Origin: an uncultured Actinomyces sp. | GTDB taxonomy: Bacteria > Actinomycetota > Actinomycetes > Actinomycetales > Actinomycetaceae | Direction of reading: 5' to 3' | Assembly (NCBI GenBank): GCA_938014245.1 | Contig: CALLSD010000048.1 | Span: 186,001-250,000, forward strand | Length of the DNA: 64,000 nt | Shown here: positions 15,651 through 24,226 of the stretch, piece after piece | How the letters are laid out: each line of letters starts with the position of its first letter | Position numbering within the stretch: the first letter of the stretch is position 1 | The notes under the pieces: generated by a model | Seen by the model: only the letters and a program-made list of their open reading frames with translations | Databases searched by the model: none | What the model was told of the DNA's origin: nothing | Made by a program: the position numbers and the translations under genes

Positions 15651-16127
15651 TTAGCCTTCTTCTGATGCCCGGTGCACTCGTGCGCCGGGCATCAGTGCTT
15701 CGATCGGTGAACAATCTGCGGGGAGATGCTCGAGATAGCTTGCAGGTGGGCACAAGACAACAACAATGACTTCAAGCGGGTAGCCCATCTTGCGGGCTGG
15801 CGCGGTGTCCCATGCGATCAATGGGTCACCCGCACTGACTTCGTCCCCAAGATTGCGGATACTTGAAAAGCCCTCACCGCCCAGCTTCACCGTGTCAATA
15901 CCCAGGTGGACGAGAATCTGTTGCCCGTCCGCACGAGTAATTGCACAGGCGTGAGGAAGTAGGTGCGTGAGGGTGCCATCCGTAGGAGCGCACACCTTCA
16001 CATAACGGTCATTTTCTGGTGCGACGGCGAAGCCCGGCCCCATGATTTCCTCGGCGAAAACCGGGTCCGCGAGCGTATTGAGATGTCGAAGCGTCCCGGA
16101 AATGGGGGAGTAGAGCTCGAAACTCAC
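15651..16127 (-). CDS. crr: PTS system glucose-type EIIA
   Basis: A soluble IIA domain of 158 residues. It carries phosphate from HPr to EIIB. His74 in ILVHLGIDTVKL is the phosphorylated residue and His59 in LLPHACAI its partner. N-terminal SPISGTL and the GFAVAPEN loop are typical. It overlaps the upstream EIIB gene by ATGA, so the pair is translationally coupled. Its 3' end lies 6 bp from the convergent malQ stop, and its last codons form an inverted repeat. Confidence 0.9.
   Translation of the reverse strand: MSFELYSPISGTLRHLNTLADPVFAEEIMGPGFAVAPENDRYVKVCAPTDGTLTHLLPHACAITRADGQQILVHLGIDTVKLGGEGFSSIRNLGDEVSAGDPLIAWDTAPARKMGYPLEVIVVVLCPPASYLEHLPADCSPIEALMPGARVHRASEEG
15662..15695 (+). terminator. 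hairpin at malQ 3' end, inside crr coding sequence
   Basis: CTGATGCCCGG (15662-15672) pairs perfectly with CCGGGCATCAG (15685-15695). There is no T tract. The repeat falls in the last codons of the convergent EIIA gene, so it may serve as the malQ terminator while also coding. Confidence 0.45.
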
Positions 16128-16354
16128 TTGAGTGAAGAGATTTCCTCAGCGATTTCTTCTGCTTGCGGACCCATGACGATCTGTGCGTGGGACCCCACCA
16201 CGACGACACCGAATGCGCCGGCTTCACGAAGCGCGGCCTCGTCGATCTTTGAATCATCCTTGAAATCAACGCGAATGCGGGTGATGCAATGCTGAAGATC
16301 GGTGATGTTATCCCAACCGCCAAGTGCGTTCAGGATGGTTTCTGCTTGGCTCAT
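16124..16354 (-). CDS. PTS system glucose-family EIIB
   Basis: A 76-residue IIB domain with the canonical pattern ILNALGGWDNITDLQHCITRIRVDF and Cys23 as the phosphorylation site. It is coupled to EIIA by an ATGA overlap. It matches the consensus better than the EIIB at 13193. EIIC is missing from the window, so this EIIB-EIIA pair presumably serves a separately encoded permease. Confidence 0.88.
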   Translation of the reverse strand: MSQAETILNALGGWDNITDLQHCITRIRVDFKDDSKIDEAALREAGAFGVVVVGSHAQIVMGPQAEEIAEEISSLK

Positions 16355-16462
16355 GATGCCTCCCCATTGCGATTTAGCCCTTAGGCCAAGGATAACGCGA
16401 AAATGCTCCCGTGTTCAGGGAATTAGGTCAGAAATTTGGGTGAATAGACTAGTATTCAAGGC

Positions 16463-17485
16463 GTGGAACCAGACATTTTGTTAACAGTCGTGATCCCTGC
16501 CTACAACGCACAGGACTACATTGATCGAGCAGTGACTTCAGTGCGTGGCTTTGATGAAGTCGAGGTGCTCATCGTCGATGATGGCTCTCGCGATAAAACC
16601 GCTCAGATTGCTGATGAATGGGTAGCTCGTGATCCCGAGCATATCCGTGTTATTCATCAGGAGAATGCTGGCCATGGCGGTGCTGTTAACGCTGGCATTG
16701 CTTCGGCGCGTGGGCGTTACCTCAAAATTCTCGATGCTGATGACTGGTTGGATCGTCTGGCGCTGAAACGTGCCCTTGAGCGCTTGGCTCTTCGCGAAGA
16801 GCAAGGGGAACCTCTTGACCTTCTAGTCGCTAATTACGTCTATGAAAAGCAAGGAAAGTCCCATAAAGCGGTGATCCGCTATGGCAATGTGATTCCTCGT
16901 GATCGGGTCGTGAGCTGGGATGAGGTCAAGCGCTGCCGCTACGACCAGTACTTGATGATGCATGCGCTCATTTTGCGTACGGAGCTTGTGCGCGAGTGTG
17001 GACTAGTGCTCCCGACGCACACTTTCTATGTCGACTTCATTTATTCCTTCGTGCCGGTCATCGATGTGCGAACTTTCGAGTATCTCGATGTTGACCTCTA
17101 TCGCTACTTCATCGGGCGCGATGATCAGTCAGTCAATGAACAAGTGATGATTTCACGTGTCGATCAGTTATTGCGTGTGAATGCTGCAATGGTTGACGCA
17201 ATTCCTCATCCCGATGATGTCCCGCCGAAACTGTACCGCTACCTCGTTCATTACCTGCGGATTAACTGTGTGATCTGTACGGTCATGCTTTTGCGTTCGG
17301 GAACGGAAGAGAATGCGGCTCGCAAGGAAGAGCTATGGGCGCAGCTAGAGGCGAAGAAGCCGGAGGCGTATCGAGCGGTACGCCGAGATCTTCTTGGGCG
17401 TTTGATTACCTTGCGTTCGAAGCCTGGGCGCGCGGTAATTATGTCGGGCTACCACATTTCGCAGTGGGTCTTGGGATTTAACTAA
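16463..17485 (+). CDS. family 2 glycosyltransferase
   Basis: A 340-residue GT-A enzyme that transfers sugar from a nucleotide donor. It starts with LLTVVIPAYNAQDYIDRAV. VLIVDDGSRD near residue 35 binds the nucleotide, and LKILDADDWL near residue 90 holds the metal-binding DxD. No membrane helix is obvious, so it is likely cytoplasmic or peripheral. The GTG start lies 7 nt after TAGTAT. It stands alone, and its acceptor (wall polysaccharide, teichoic acid or lipid) cannot be told from sequence. Confidence 0.85.
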   Translation: MEPDILLTVVIPAYNAQDYIDRAVTSVRGFDEVEVLIVDDGSRDKTAQIADEWVARDPEHIRVIHQENAGHGGAVNAGIASARGRYLKILDADDWLDRLALKRALERLALREEQGEPLDLLVANYVYEKQGKSHKAVIRYGNVIPRDRVVSWDEVKRCRYDQYLMMHALILRTELVRECGLVLPTHTFYVDFIYSFVPVIDVRTFEYLDVDLYRYFIGRDDQSVNEQVMISRVDQLLRVNAAMVDAIPHPDDVPPKLYRYLVHYLRINCVICTVMLLRSGTEENAARKEELWAQLEAKKPEAYRAVRRDLLGRLITLRSKPGRAVIMSGYHISQWVLGFN

Positions 17486-17512
17486 GTAGCTTAGCTGGGG
17501 CAAAGTGTCCAT

Positions 17513-17565
17513 TTGACTTAGGGTAGGGCCACGCTCTTTAATGGTAATGAGAACGATTATCATTC
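17513..17565 (+). promoter_or_regulatory. promoter with Zur box
   Basis: TTGACT (17513-17518) and TTTAAT (17537-17542) are 18 bp apart. The sequence AATGAGAACGATTATCATT (17546-17564) has perfect AATGA/TCATT ends and matches the zinc-uptake-regulator box seen in actinobacteria. It covers the expected transcription start, so Zur-Zn would block transcription of the five-gene operon when zinc is plentiful. Confidence 0.75.
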
Positions 17566-17578
17566 TAGAGAGTTGGTC

Positions 17579-19975
17579 ATGTCAGCATTGTGCCCTAAGG
17601 CAGCGCGCGCACTCATTTCACTATTTGCCGCCATTTCGCTCATCAGCGCCTGGATCTTTCTTCCACCTCCGGCTCAAGCGGATAGTCTTTCCTCCTCCCC
17701 AGAGGAACCCCGGCTGGCGAGCGCGCTCCAGGTCACAGCCTGCGACAATGCTGGCAATGACAGAAATAGCATTGAGCTGTGTACTCCGGGGGACAATGGC
17801 GCGAAGTCGCCTCTTCGCGATGGCGCACTGAGGTTTCAAACAACTTCGGCAGAGCGCGACGGAGAGTTTGGCCTTGCTGAAGGATATGAAATCGGCGTTG
17901 AACTCAATCCCTCTCTTTTCACCCAAGGAACTCGCTATCTCATTGAATTGACCAGCCATTCTGAGGATGCAGCTGAAGAACAAGGCACTCCCACCGCACT
18001 GAGTATTGAAAGCAGTGGGCAACGCCGCTTTGGTACCCCAGTTGAGGAAAATGTCAACGGCGCTCACGAGTTCTACCGAGGCTTTTCCCTAGAAGTCGGA
18101 GAAGAAGATCTCGTGTCAGGGCATGTGCAGCTCCGCTTCGCTGACCTTGGTATCCGCTCGCTTCGACTTCGCATTCTTGAAGCGGTCGAGGGAGGTGATC
18201 CCTCTCTTATTTCCGAGGCTGAATTCACCGCGAGCATTGAAGCGCCTGCGAGCGTGACGCAGTCGTCCGCTCAAGCCTCTGTTCCCTCTCCCCTTAAGGC
18301 CGCCCAGGAGAAGGACTCTGCTCAAAGTGGCGCCTCCGCTCTTCTCCCGAATAGTCGCGAGGCGCGCGAAAGTGCGGTGGCCTCGTCAAGCGGTGACCAA
18401 GGACAAGCGAGCGCTGGGGCGAACTCAGCCGAGCGCCGTCTTACTCTTGACCACGGGCATATCGACCTCTTCTACATGACGCTCGACGCCCAAGGACATC
18501 CTGTTCTGAAAGTGATGGAAGACGTCACCGGATCTGGCGTACAACACGAAGCTGAAGAAGTGCGACTTGTCGTTCCTTCTTCGGCGCTCAAACACTCTCT
18601 TCCACAAGACATTGTTGCTGGGGGAAGGGGATATTTCCTCCCGCAAACTCAAGACCCAACTCTTCCATGGCCCGGGTGGGATGTCCTTTCTCTTGCTCCT
18701 GCGGGCTTCGAACGCGTTGAATTTGACGTTTCTTACACAAATTCCAATGGTGGACGCATTTCACTGTGGACCGAAGACTTTGTCGCAGGGCGTTCGTCGC
18801 GACTGCGCACAGGAGGTTACGAATTAGATCCAAACGGGTCGACAATTGTCCAAGATTACCTCTCGCACACTCACGCGAACTGGGCCTTTTCTCAAGCGGG
18901 AAGCTACGAGCTGAGCGTTCAAGCACGTGCCTATCGAAACGATGGTTCCTTTGAAACAACGCGCAGCGCTCACTATCTCATTGAGGTTGGCGGCGCCCAG
19001 GGCGTGGCGCCGAAGGACTCAAAGGCCGAGAGCGGCGGTGTACTTCCTCCTGCAGTTGATACGGGGAAGATAAGTGACGACGAATCACTTACGCGTGATG
19101 CCCCCCGGCGCCTTGGTGCAGAGCGCTGTATTCCCACCCGGATTACCCGCGAAGCAAACGAGGATGAAATTTCACGAATCCGCAGTGATAACGAGACTCC
19201 CAACCAAGCAATAACGACCCTGAACGTTCAGGTTGGTAGCGAAGGCGGAATTACCGACGGGCACTTTGATCTGGGACCAGCCATTGAAAACGGCCAATTA
19301 GTCGCGCGAATTAAAGACGACCGAGCCGTACCTGCAGTGTGGAAAGACCCCGCATCAATGACCTTCGCACTGGGGGAGAAGGCCAAGATCAAGGCTCCTG
19401 AAGCTCTGAGCTACGCCGCGAGCGTGGGACAAGACGTGTGGATGATACCCGCGACCCAGATACGAGGAGTCCCGTGGCTCGGAATGAATTCGCAACGCGA
19501 AGAAATCGTGACCGAAACCAGCGGTCAGGTCCGCTTCTCTCTCCTTGATGTTCAAGGCCCCGGAAATGTCGCAGTATTTGAGTCGGGAAGCTTGGGCGCA
19601 GGAATCGGTACTCACGTTTTCGACGGCGCAGGAACAAGCTATACCCTGCCTGCCAATACTCATGCCCACCAAAACTGGGTGTTCACCGAACCGGGTTCCT
19701 ACCAGCTGACGATCGCCATGAATGTGACGCCTCGCGGCAAAGACCTGCGCGGAAGTGGAAGTGGTGCTACTGGTTCCTTGATCGCGGCAGGAGGAACGGG
19801 GGAGCACGGACGTCCTCTGGTTTACGCAATCGTCGGACGCACGGCCTCGGGACAACCCTGCAGCCTAGCATCAACGGGCGCGGGGACCGCGGAACTTGCC
19901 CCGATGATCCTTGCAGCCCTCCTGATCGGATTCGGGTGTATTGCCACATCGACGCATATGCGGGTGAGACGGTGA
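17579..19975 (+). CDS. surface-anchored protein with zinc-locus wall repeats
   Basis: A 798-residue secreted protein. Signal peptide residues 1-36 (ending PPPAQA), then two copies of an actinobacterial wall-associated repeat at about 285-470 and 540-720. Each opens with GH-x-D (GHIDL, GHFDLGP) and closes with HTHANWAFSQAGSYEL or HAHQNWVFTEPGSYQL. The C-terminus has LASTG, a hydrophobic helix and RVRR, a sortase signal with Ala in place of the Pro of LPxTG. First gene of the Zur-box operon; the conserved His pairs suggest metal binding at the surface, by inference. It overlaps the next gene by GTGA. Confidence 0.85.
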   Translation: MSALCPKAARALISLFAAISLISAWIFLPPPAQADSLSSSPEEPRLASALQVTACDNAGNDRNSIELCTPGDNGAKSPLRDGALRFQTTSAERDGEFGLAEGYEIGVELNPSLFTQGTRYLIELTSHSEDAAEEQGTPTALSIESSGQRRFGTPVEENVNGAHEFYRGFSLEVGEEDLVSGHVQLRFADLGIRSLRLRILEAVEGGDPSLISEAEFTASIEAPASVTQSSAQASVPSPLKAAQEKDSAQSGASALLPNSREARESAVASSSGDQGQASAGANSAERRLTLDHGHIDLFYMTLDAQGHPVLKVMEDVTGSGVQHEAEEVRLVVPSSALKHSLPQDIVAGGRGYFLPQTQDPTLPWPGWDVLSLAPAGFERVEFDVSYTNSNGGRISLWTEDFVAGRSSRLRTGGYELDPNGSTIVQDYLSHTHANWAFSQAGSYELSVQARAYRNDGSFETTRSAHYLIEVGGAQGVAPKDSKAESGGVLPPAVDTGKISDDESLTRDAPRRLGAERCIPTRITREANEDEISRIRSDNETPNQAITTLNVQVGSEGGITDGHFDLGPAIENGQLVARIKDDRAVPAVWKDPASMTFALGEKAKIKAPEALSYAASVGQDVWMIPATQIRGVPWLGMNSQREEIVTETSGQVRFSLLDVQGPGNVAVFESGSLGAGIGTHVFDGAGTSYTLPANTHAHQNWVFTEPGSYQLTIAMNVTPRGKDLRGSGSGATGSLIAAGGTGEHGRPLVYAIVGRTASGQPCSLASTGAGTAELAPMILAALLIGFGCIATSTHMRVRR

Positions 19976-21597
19976 AGTTTGCACGCTTCGTATCAGCGAT
20001 TGTCACGTGCGTTCTTGCTGGCGCAGCTGGAGGATGTGCACCGCATAACGATGCTTCATCGCACCGCCTCAGCATTGTCGCAACAACGGGGATCTTGGCG
20101 GACTTTGCACGAAACGTTGGCGGGGAATACGTCGATGTTCATCAGCTCATTCCCAACGGCGCTGATCCGCACTCGTGGGAACTGAGTCTGAGGGGTATTC
20201 GCGATATTGCCTACGCGGATATTGCGGTCACGAACTACCTGATGCTGGAGGATCATTCGGTGATCCGCGCGCTCGATGCAAATCTTCCCAAGGACGCTCT
20301 CTCGCTGTCCCTTGCGGAAGAAAGCGCGAAGTTTGGCGGGACTCTCATTCCCCTTGTAGAAGATCGCTCCCTTGATACCCCGTGGCTCGGAATGCGAGTC
20401 TATGGGGATGGAAGCCAGATCGGGGCAAAACGGTCATCCCAGGTAGAACTCTCTGTCACTGGTATCGAGGGACCGGGCCATGCCAGTGCCTACATCACGA
20501 CAAGTTTTGGAAGTCCTGAGATCGCTTTCGCTTCGCGCGATGGTGTTGACACCGGGAATCATTGGGAAACAGATACCTCAATTCTGCCCGTTGGGGCACA
20601 CCAGCACATGAGCTGGGTTTTTACTCAGCCCGGTATCTACACGCTGCATCTGCGAGCTCGCCTGCGCGTCACTCCGGATGCTGAGCCGATCGAGCTTCCC
20701 CCCTCACACGTGACCTTCGCCGTAGGTGTCGATTCGGAAGAAGTTGCTCGCGAACGTGGGCTTTTTCTTCTCCGACGAGGCCATAGTGACATCACCGTGG
20801 ACCTGAACTCGCGCGCGTTGACCCTGATGGTTGACCGAGAAAAAGACGGTGGAGTACCCGAGGGTGCGCCACTATTGGAGGCGCCCGAGACGGGCAACGG
20901 GCTTCCTTCACCCCTCGCTTCCCTTGACCTTAAGCGGGTGCTGATCGATGTTCCTTCACGCACCTTGCGCGAAATTCCCAAAGGCAGGGGATGGGAATTC
21001 ATCGGTTCGGGTGACGGCCAAGCCTATGTTCTGCCCCAAGCAGTGCTTGGTAAACACGTCCACGGCGATATTGACCCACATGCATGGCATGACATTCACA
21101 ACGCCCAGGCCTATGTGCGAGTCATTGAAAATGCCTTATCGACGCGTGACCCCGAGCATAGCGCGCAATACGCAGCCAACGCCTCGGCATATATCGCCAA
21201 GCTTGACGAGGTCGACCATGAGTTCGCGCAGGCAATTGCGAAGATTGATCCACTTGATAGGAAACTTGTGACCACTCACGATGCCTATGCCTATCTGGCA
21301 CGTGCGTATGACTTCGAAATTGCTGGCTACCTGAGTGCTCAAGACGGTAGCGAAGCCTCGATTGCAGACCGCAAACGCGTTGCGCAGACCTTGAAGAATA
21401 TGAAAATTACCGCGGTCTTCTTGGAACCGCAAAAACGCAGCCGTCACCCCGTTATCGCTCAGGTTGCCGAAGAAAGCGGCGTTCAGGTCTGCGGGCTTTA
21501 TGGAGACACCTTGGACGGACAAGCTCCGACGTATATCGAGATGATGCGTGCGAACGCCCATTCTTTGTCGCAGTGTTTAGGAAAGGACCATTCATGA
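19972..21597 (+). CDS. zinc-type ABC substrate-binding lipoprotein with inserted wall repeat
   Basis: A 541-residue ZnuA-like protein. The GTG start at 19972 overlaps the upstream stop. The signal peptide ends in a loose lipobox, AAGGC. Cluster A-1 (metal) binding parts are split: the first lobe with NGADPHSWE (about residues 60-70), then a roughly 240-residue insertion that carries one copy of the neighbouring wall repeat (GHSDITVDL, GAHQHMSWVFTQPG), then HGDIDPHAWHD and TTHDAYAYLARAY from the second half. This split layout is that of the anchored-repeat ABC binding-protein family. It delivers Zn (or Mn) to the permease at 23318. Confidence 0.9.
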   Translation: MKFARFVSAIVTCVLAGAAGGCAPHNDASSHRLSIVATTGILADFARNVGGEYVDVHQLIPNGADPHSWELSLRGIRDIAYADIAVTNYLMLEDHSVIRALDANLPKDALSLSLAEESAKFGGTLIPLVEDRSLDTPWLGMRVYGDGSQIGAKRSSQVELSVTGIEGPGHASAYITTSFGSPEIAFASRDGVDTGNHWETDTSILPVGAHQHMSWVFTQPGIYTLHLRARLRVTPDAEPIELPPSHVTFAVGVDSEEVARERGLFLLRRGHSDITVDLNSRALTLMVDREKDGGVPEGAPLLEAPETGNGLPSPLASLDLKRVLIDVPSRTLREIPKGRGWEFIGSGDGQAYVLPQAVLGKHVHGDIDPHAWHDIHNAQAYVRVIENALSTRDPEHSAQYAANASAYIAKLDEVDHEFAQAIAKIDPLDRKLVTTHDAYAYLARAYDFEIAGYLSAQDGSEASIADRKRVAQTLKNMKITAVFLEPQKRSRHPVIAQVAEESGVQVCGLYGDTLDGQAPTYIEMMRANAHSLSQCLGKDHS

Positions 21598-22562
21598 TCA
21601 ACAGTACGGGGCATGTGCGTTCGACACAGGGCTTAATGGCACTTCTTGTCGGTATCGGGCTGAGTTTTGGTGTGGCACTGTCGGCACGCGCCGATGACTC
21701 GTTAACTCAACATGTGGACTCTTCAGAACAAGTCGTCCGAGAAGAAGCAGTTATTGAACGTGGTCACGTTGACTTGGGGCCAAAGATCGTCGATTCGAAA
21801 CCGGAGATTCTGGCACGTGACGATTCCGGTGAGACCCCGCTTTGGCGCCCGCTAGACAGCCTTGTATTTCGCGTGACGGATTCGGGTAAGCTCCAGGTGC
21901 CTTCCGACCCAAGCTATTCATTCCTCCACGCACGCGAAGGAGAGTCATACTGGGTTATTCCGCAAACTCAAAACCCCAATGTTGTCTGGTTGGGATGGAA
22001 TACTCAAGACCCGGAACTGATCAAAGTGATGGGCAATGGCGCGACGATGACCTTGGGGAATCTCCAGGGTCCGGGTCAAGCATGGCTCTTCCTTCAAGAC
22101 GGGGCTTTTGGAGCACCGACGGTCTTGTACGACTCTACTGCTTCCTCTCAATCCGATATCTGGGTCGAAGCTAATACTCATGTTCATGCGAACTGGGCGT
22201 TTTCTGCCCCCGGCGCGTATGCGCTCAGCGTCCGCTGGTGTTTTGGTGACAGCAACTCTCCGCAGTGTGTAGCCGACACTCTACGATTCGTCGTAGGCGA
22301 CGAGGCCAAGGTTGAGGAGACCCGCGCGCTCACGACCACTGCGCTCGCGGCCTCGTCAAAGGCCAACAAGCAACCTAGCGCGCACGAGGATGCAAGCCAG
22401 CAAGGGGGAAACAGAGAGTTCTTCATCTACGGAGGGATCTGCCTTGTCTTGGGTGTGATCGCCTTCGTTCTTGTTGCTCGTCGTACAAAGAGAACGCAGG
22501 CACAGATTGAGGAGGCGCGCGAGGAAGTTCGCCGTGGTTTCGGGTCGGAAAGCGGTGCCTGA
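21594..22562 (+). CDS. membrane-anchored wall-repeat protein of the zinc operon
   Basis: 322 residues from ATG 21594, which overlaps the upstream stop as ATGA and follows AAAGGA. Signal peptide to about residue 34, one wall repeat (GHVDLGP near 57, ending ANTHVHANWAFSAPGAYAL near 210), a Ser/Ala/Gln linker, one membrane helix (about 278-297) and a basic/acidic cytoplasmic tail. Unlike the first gene it has no sortase motif, so it is held by the helix. Probably assists zinc capture with the binding protein. Confidence 0.85.
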   Translation: MINSTGHVRSTQGLMALLVGIGLSFGVALSARADDSLTQHVDSSEQVVREEAVIERGHVDLGPKIVDSKPEILARDDSGETPLWRPLDSLVFRVTDSGKLQVPSDPSYSFLHAREGESYWVIPQTQNPNVVWLGWNTQDPELIKVMGNGATMTLGNLQGPGQAWLFLQDGAFGAPTVLYDSTASSQSDIWVEANTHVHANWAFSAPGAYALSVRWCFGDSNSPQCVADTLRFVVGDEAKVEETRALTTTALAASSKANKQPSAHEDASQQGGNREFFIYGGICLVLGVIAFVLVARRTKRTQAQIEEAREEVRRGFGSESGA

Positions 22563-23317
22563 TGGAGTCTGAGAACACTGTTTCGGCCCTCGACATTAGT
22601 GACCTTGATGTCTCCTACCCTGGACGCGAGGTACTCAAATCGGTCTCACTCACAGTTGCTCCCGGAGAGTTTTGCGCACTGATTGGTCCTAACGGCGCCG
22701 GAAAAACGACTCTTTTACGCGCGATCCTTGGTGCGATTCCATCTCGCTCGAGGCACATCACCTCAATGGGGGCGCCGCTACAGCCCCGCGCAGTCGGCTA
22801 CGTTCCGCAGCGTCATGAGTTTGCATGGGATTTTCCCATTACGATCCGTCAAGCTGTCCTGAGCGCGCTTGCTCCTCGGATTGGTTGGGGACGTAGAGCT
22901 CGCATTGATGACCATCGTGCGGTTGAAGAAGCACTGCATCAGGTTGGCTTGGCGCAGCTGGGGGAGCGAGTCATTGGTGAGCTATCGGGTGGTCAGCGCC
23001 AGCGCGTTCTGGTTGCTCGGGCTCTTGCGCTGCGTCCGCAGTTGCTATTGCTGGATGAACCCTTTACCGGCCTCGATATGCCCACCCAAGAAAGCCTCAT
23101 CGATGTCTTTCAAGGGCTTGCGCGTACGGGGTGCGCAATTGTCATGACGACCCACGACATTCTTGGGGCAATCGATGCGTGCGATCGGCTTTTCTTACTG
23201 AATTCAACGGTTATTGCCTCTGGAAAACCGGAGGATATTCGAGATCCTCAGGTGTGGATGCGTACCTTTGATATTCGCCCCTCGAATCCCTTGCTGAAAG
23301 TCCTCGGGGTGATGTGA
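22562..23317 (+). CDS. zinc/manganese ABC transporter ATP-binding protein
   Basis: A 251-residue ATPase: Walker A GPNGAGKTT (near residue 43), Q-loop YVPQRHEF, signature LSGGQRQR, Walker B LLLLDEPFTGLD, and H-loop MTTHD. The subfamily is the ZnuC/MntA type. Start ATG overlaps the stop of the previous gene (TGATG). It energises the permease encoded next. Confidence 0.93.
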   Translation: MESENTVSALDISDLDVSYPGREVLKSVSLTVAPGEFCALIGPNGAGKTTLLRAILGAIPSRSRHITSMGAPLQPRAVGYVPQRHEFAWDFPITIRQAVLSALAPRIGWGRRARIDDHRAVEEALHQVGLAQLGERVIGELSGGQRQRVLVARALALRPQLLLLDEPFTGLDMPTQESLIDVFQGLARTGCAIVMTTHDILGAIDACDRLFLLNSTVIASGKPEDIRDPQVWMRTFDIRPSNPLLKVLGVM

Positions 23318-24157
23318 GTGCTGAGTATTATCGATTTTTTCAACGATTTAACGAACCCTGACTTGGCGTTCTTGCCGCGTGCAGTGCTTGTTACATGCGT
23401 TGCTGCCTGTGTGTGCGCCGTCGTCGGGTGTCATGTTGTTTTGCGGGGAATGTCATTCATTGGAGATGCCGTAGCACACTCCGTATTCCCCGGTCTTGCC
23501 ATCGCTTTCGTCTGCTCGGGATCGCTGGTGCTGGGAGGAACGCTTGCTGGCGTTGGAACTGCTGTGCTCGTTGCACTTCTTTCGCAAAATAGGCGTTTGA
23601 AGGAAGACTCAATTATCGGTGTTCTCTTCGTTGGGGCCTTTGGTCTGGGCTTGGTCATTATTTCCTGGGCTCCGGGCTACGCTGGCTCTCTCCAGGACTT
23701 CCTCTTCGGCTCACTGACGGGGATCCCAGCATCGGAAGTACCTTTTGTACTTGTAGCATCCGCGCTGATCGTGGGAGTCTTTGCCTTCTTTCATAAGGAG
23801 ATCGTTGCGGTCAGTCTTGACCGGGAAAGTGCGCGAGTCTCTGGATTGCCGGTAATGGCTCTGGATCTATTGGTGTATATCAGTGTCGCTGGTGCAGTCG
23901 TGATTTCCGTGCAGATCATCGGCAATATCTTGGTCCTTGCTCTTCTCATTACCCCAGCCGCTAGTGCACGTTTGCTGATGAACTCTTTGCATTCAATGAT
24001 GTGGGGAGCCATCACTATCGGTGTCCTCAGCTCGATTGTCGGAATCTACGTGTCGTGGTCCTTGGACCTGCCTGCCGGTGCTTCTATTGTTTGCGTGGTA
24101 ACCGCGGTTTTCGCTGTTTGCTGGGGATATCGAGCTATTCGTGCTCGTTTCGCATGA
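23318..24157 (+). CDS. zinc/manganese ABC transporter permease
   Basis: A 279-residue integral membrane protein with about eight or nine helices. Family hallmarks are LRGMSFIGDAVAHSVFPGLAIAF near residue 43, with an EDSIIGVLFVGAFGLGLVI segment and IIGNILVLALLITPAASARLL. Type 3 metal ABC permease (ZnuB/MntB). The GTG start directly follows the ATPase stop. Last gene of the Zur-box operon. Confidence 0.93.
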   Translation: MLSIIDFFNDLTNPDLAFLPRAVLVTCVAACVCAVVGCHVVLRGMSFIGDAVAHSVFPGLAIAFVCSGSLVLGGTLAGVGTAVLVALLSQNRRLKEDSIIGVLFVGAFGLGLVIISWAPGYAGSLQDFLFGSLTGIPASEVPFVLVASALIVGVFAFFHKEIVAVSLDRESARVSGLPVMALDLLVYISVAGAVVISVQIIGNILVLALLITPAASARLLMNSLHSMMWGAITIGVLSSIVGIYVSWSLDLPAGASIVCVVTAVFAVCWGYRAIRARFA

Positions 24158-24226
24158 TGGAATAAAATTGCCCGGAGCATGAGACGTTACTAGGTTTGGC
24201 CCTGTATAAGGGAAGGAAACGTCTAC

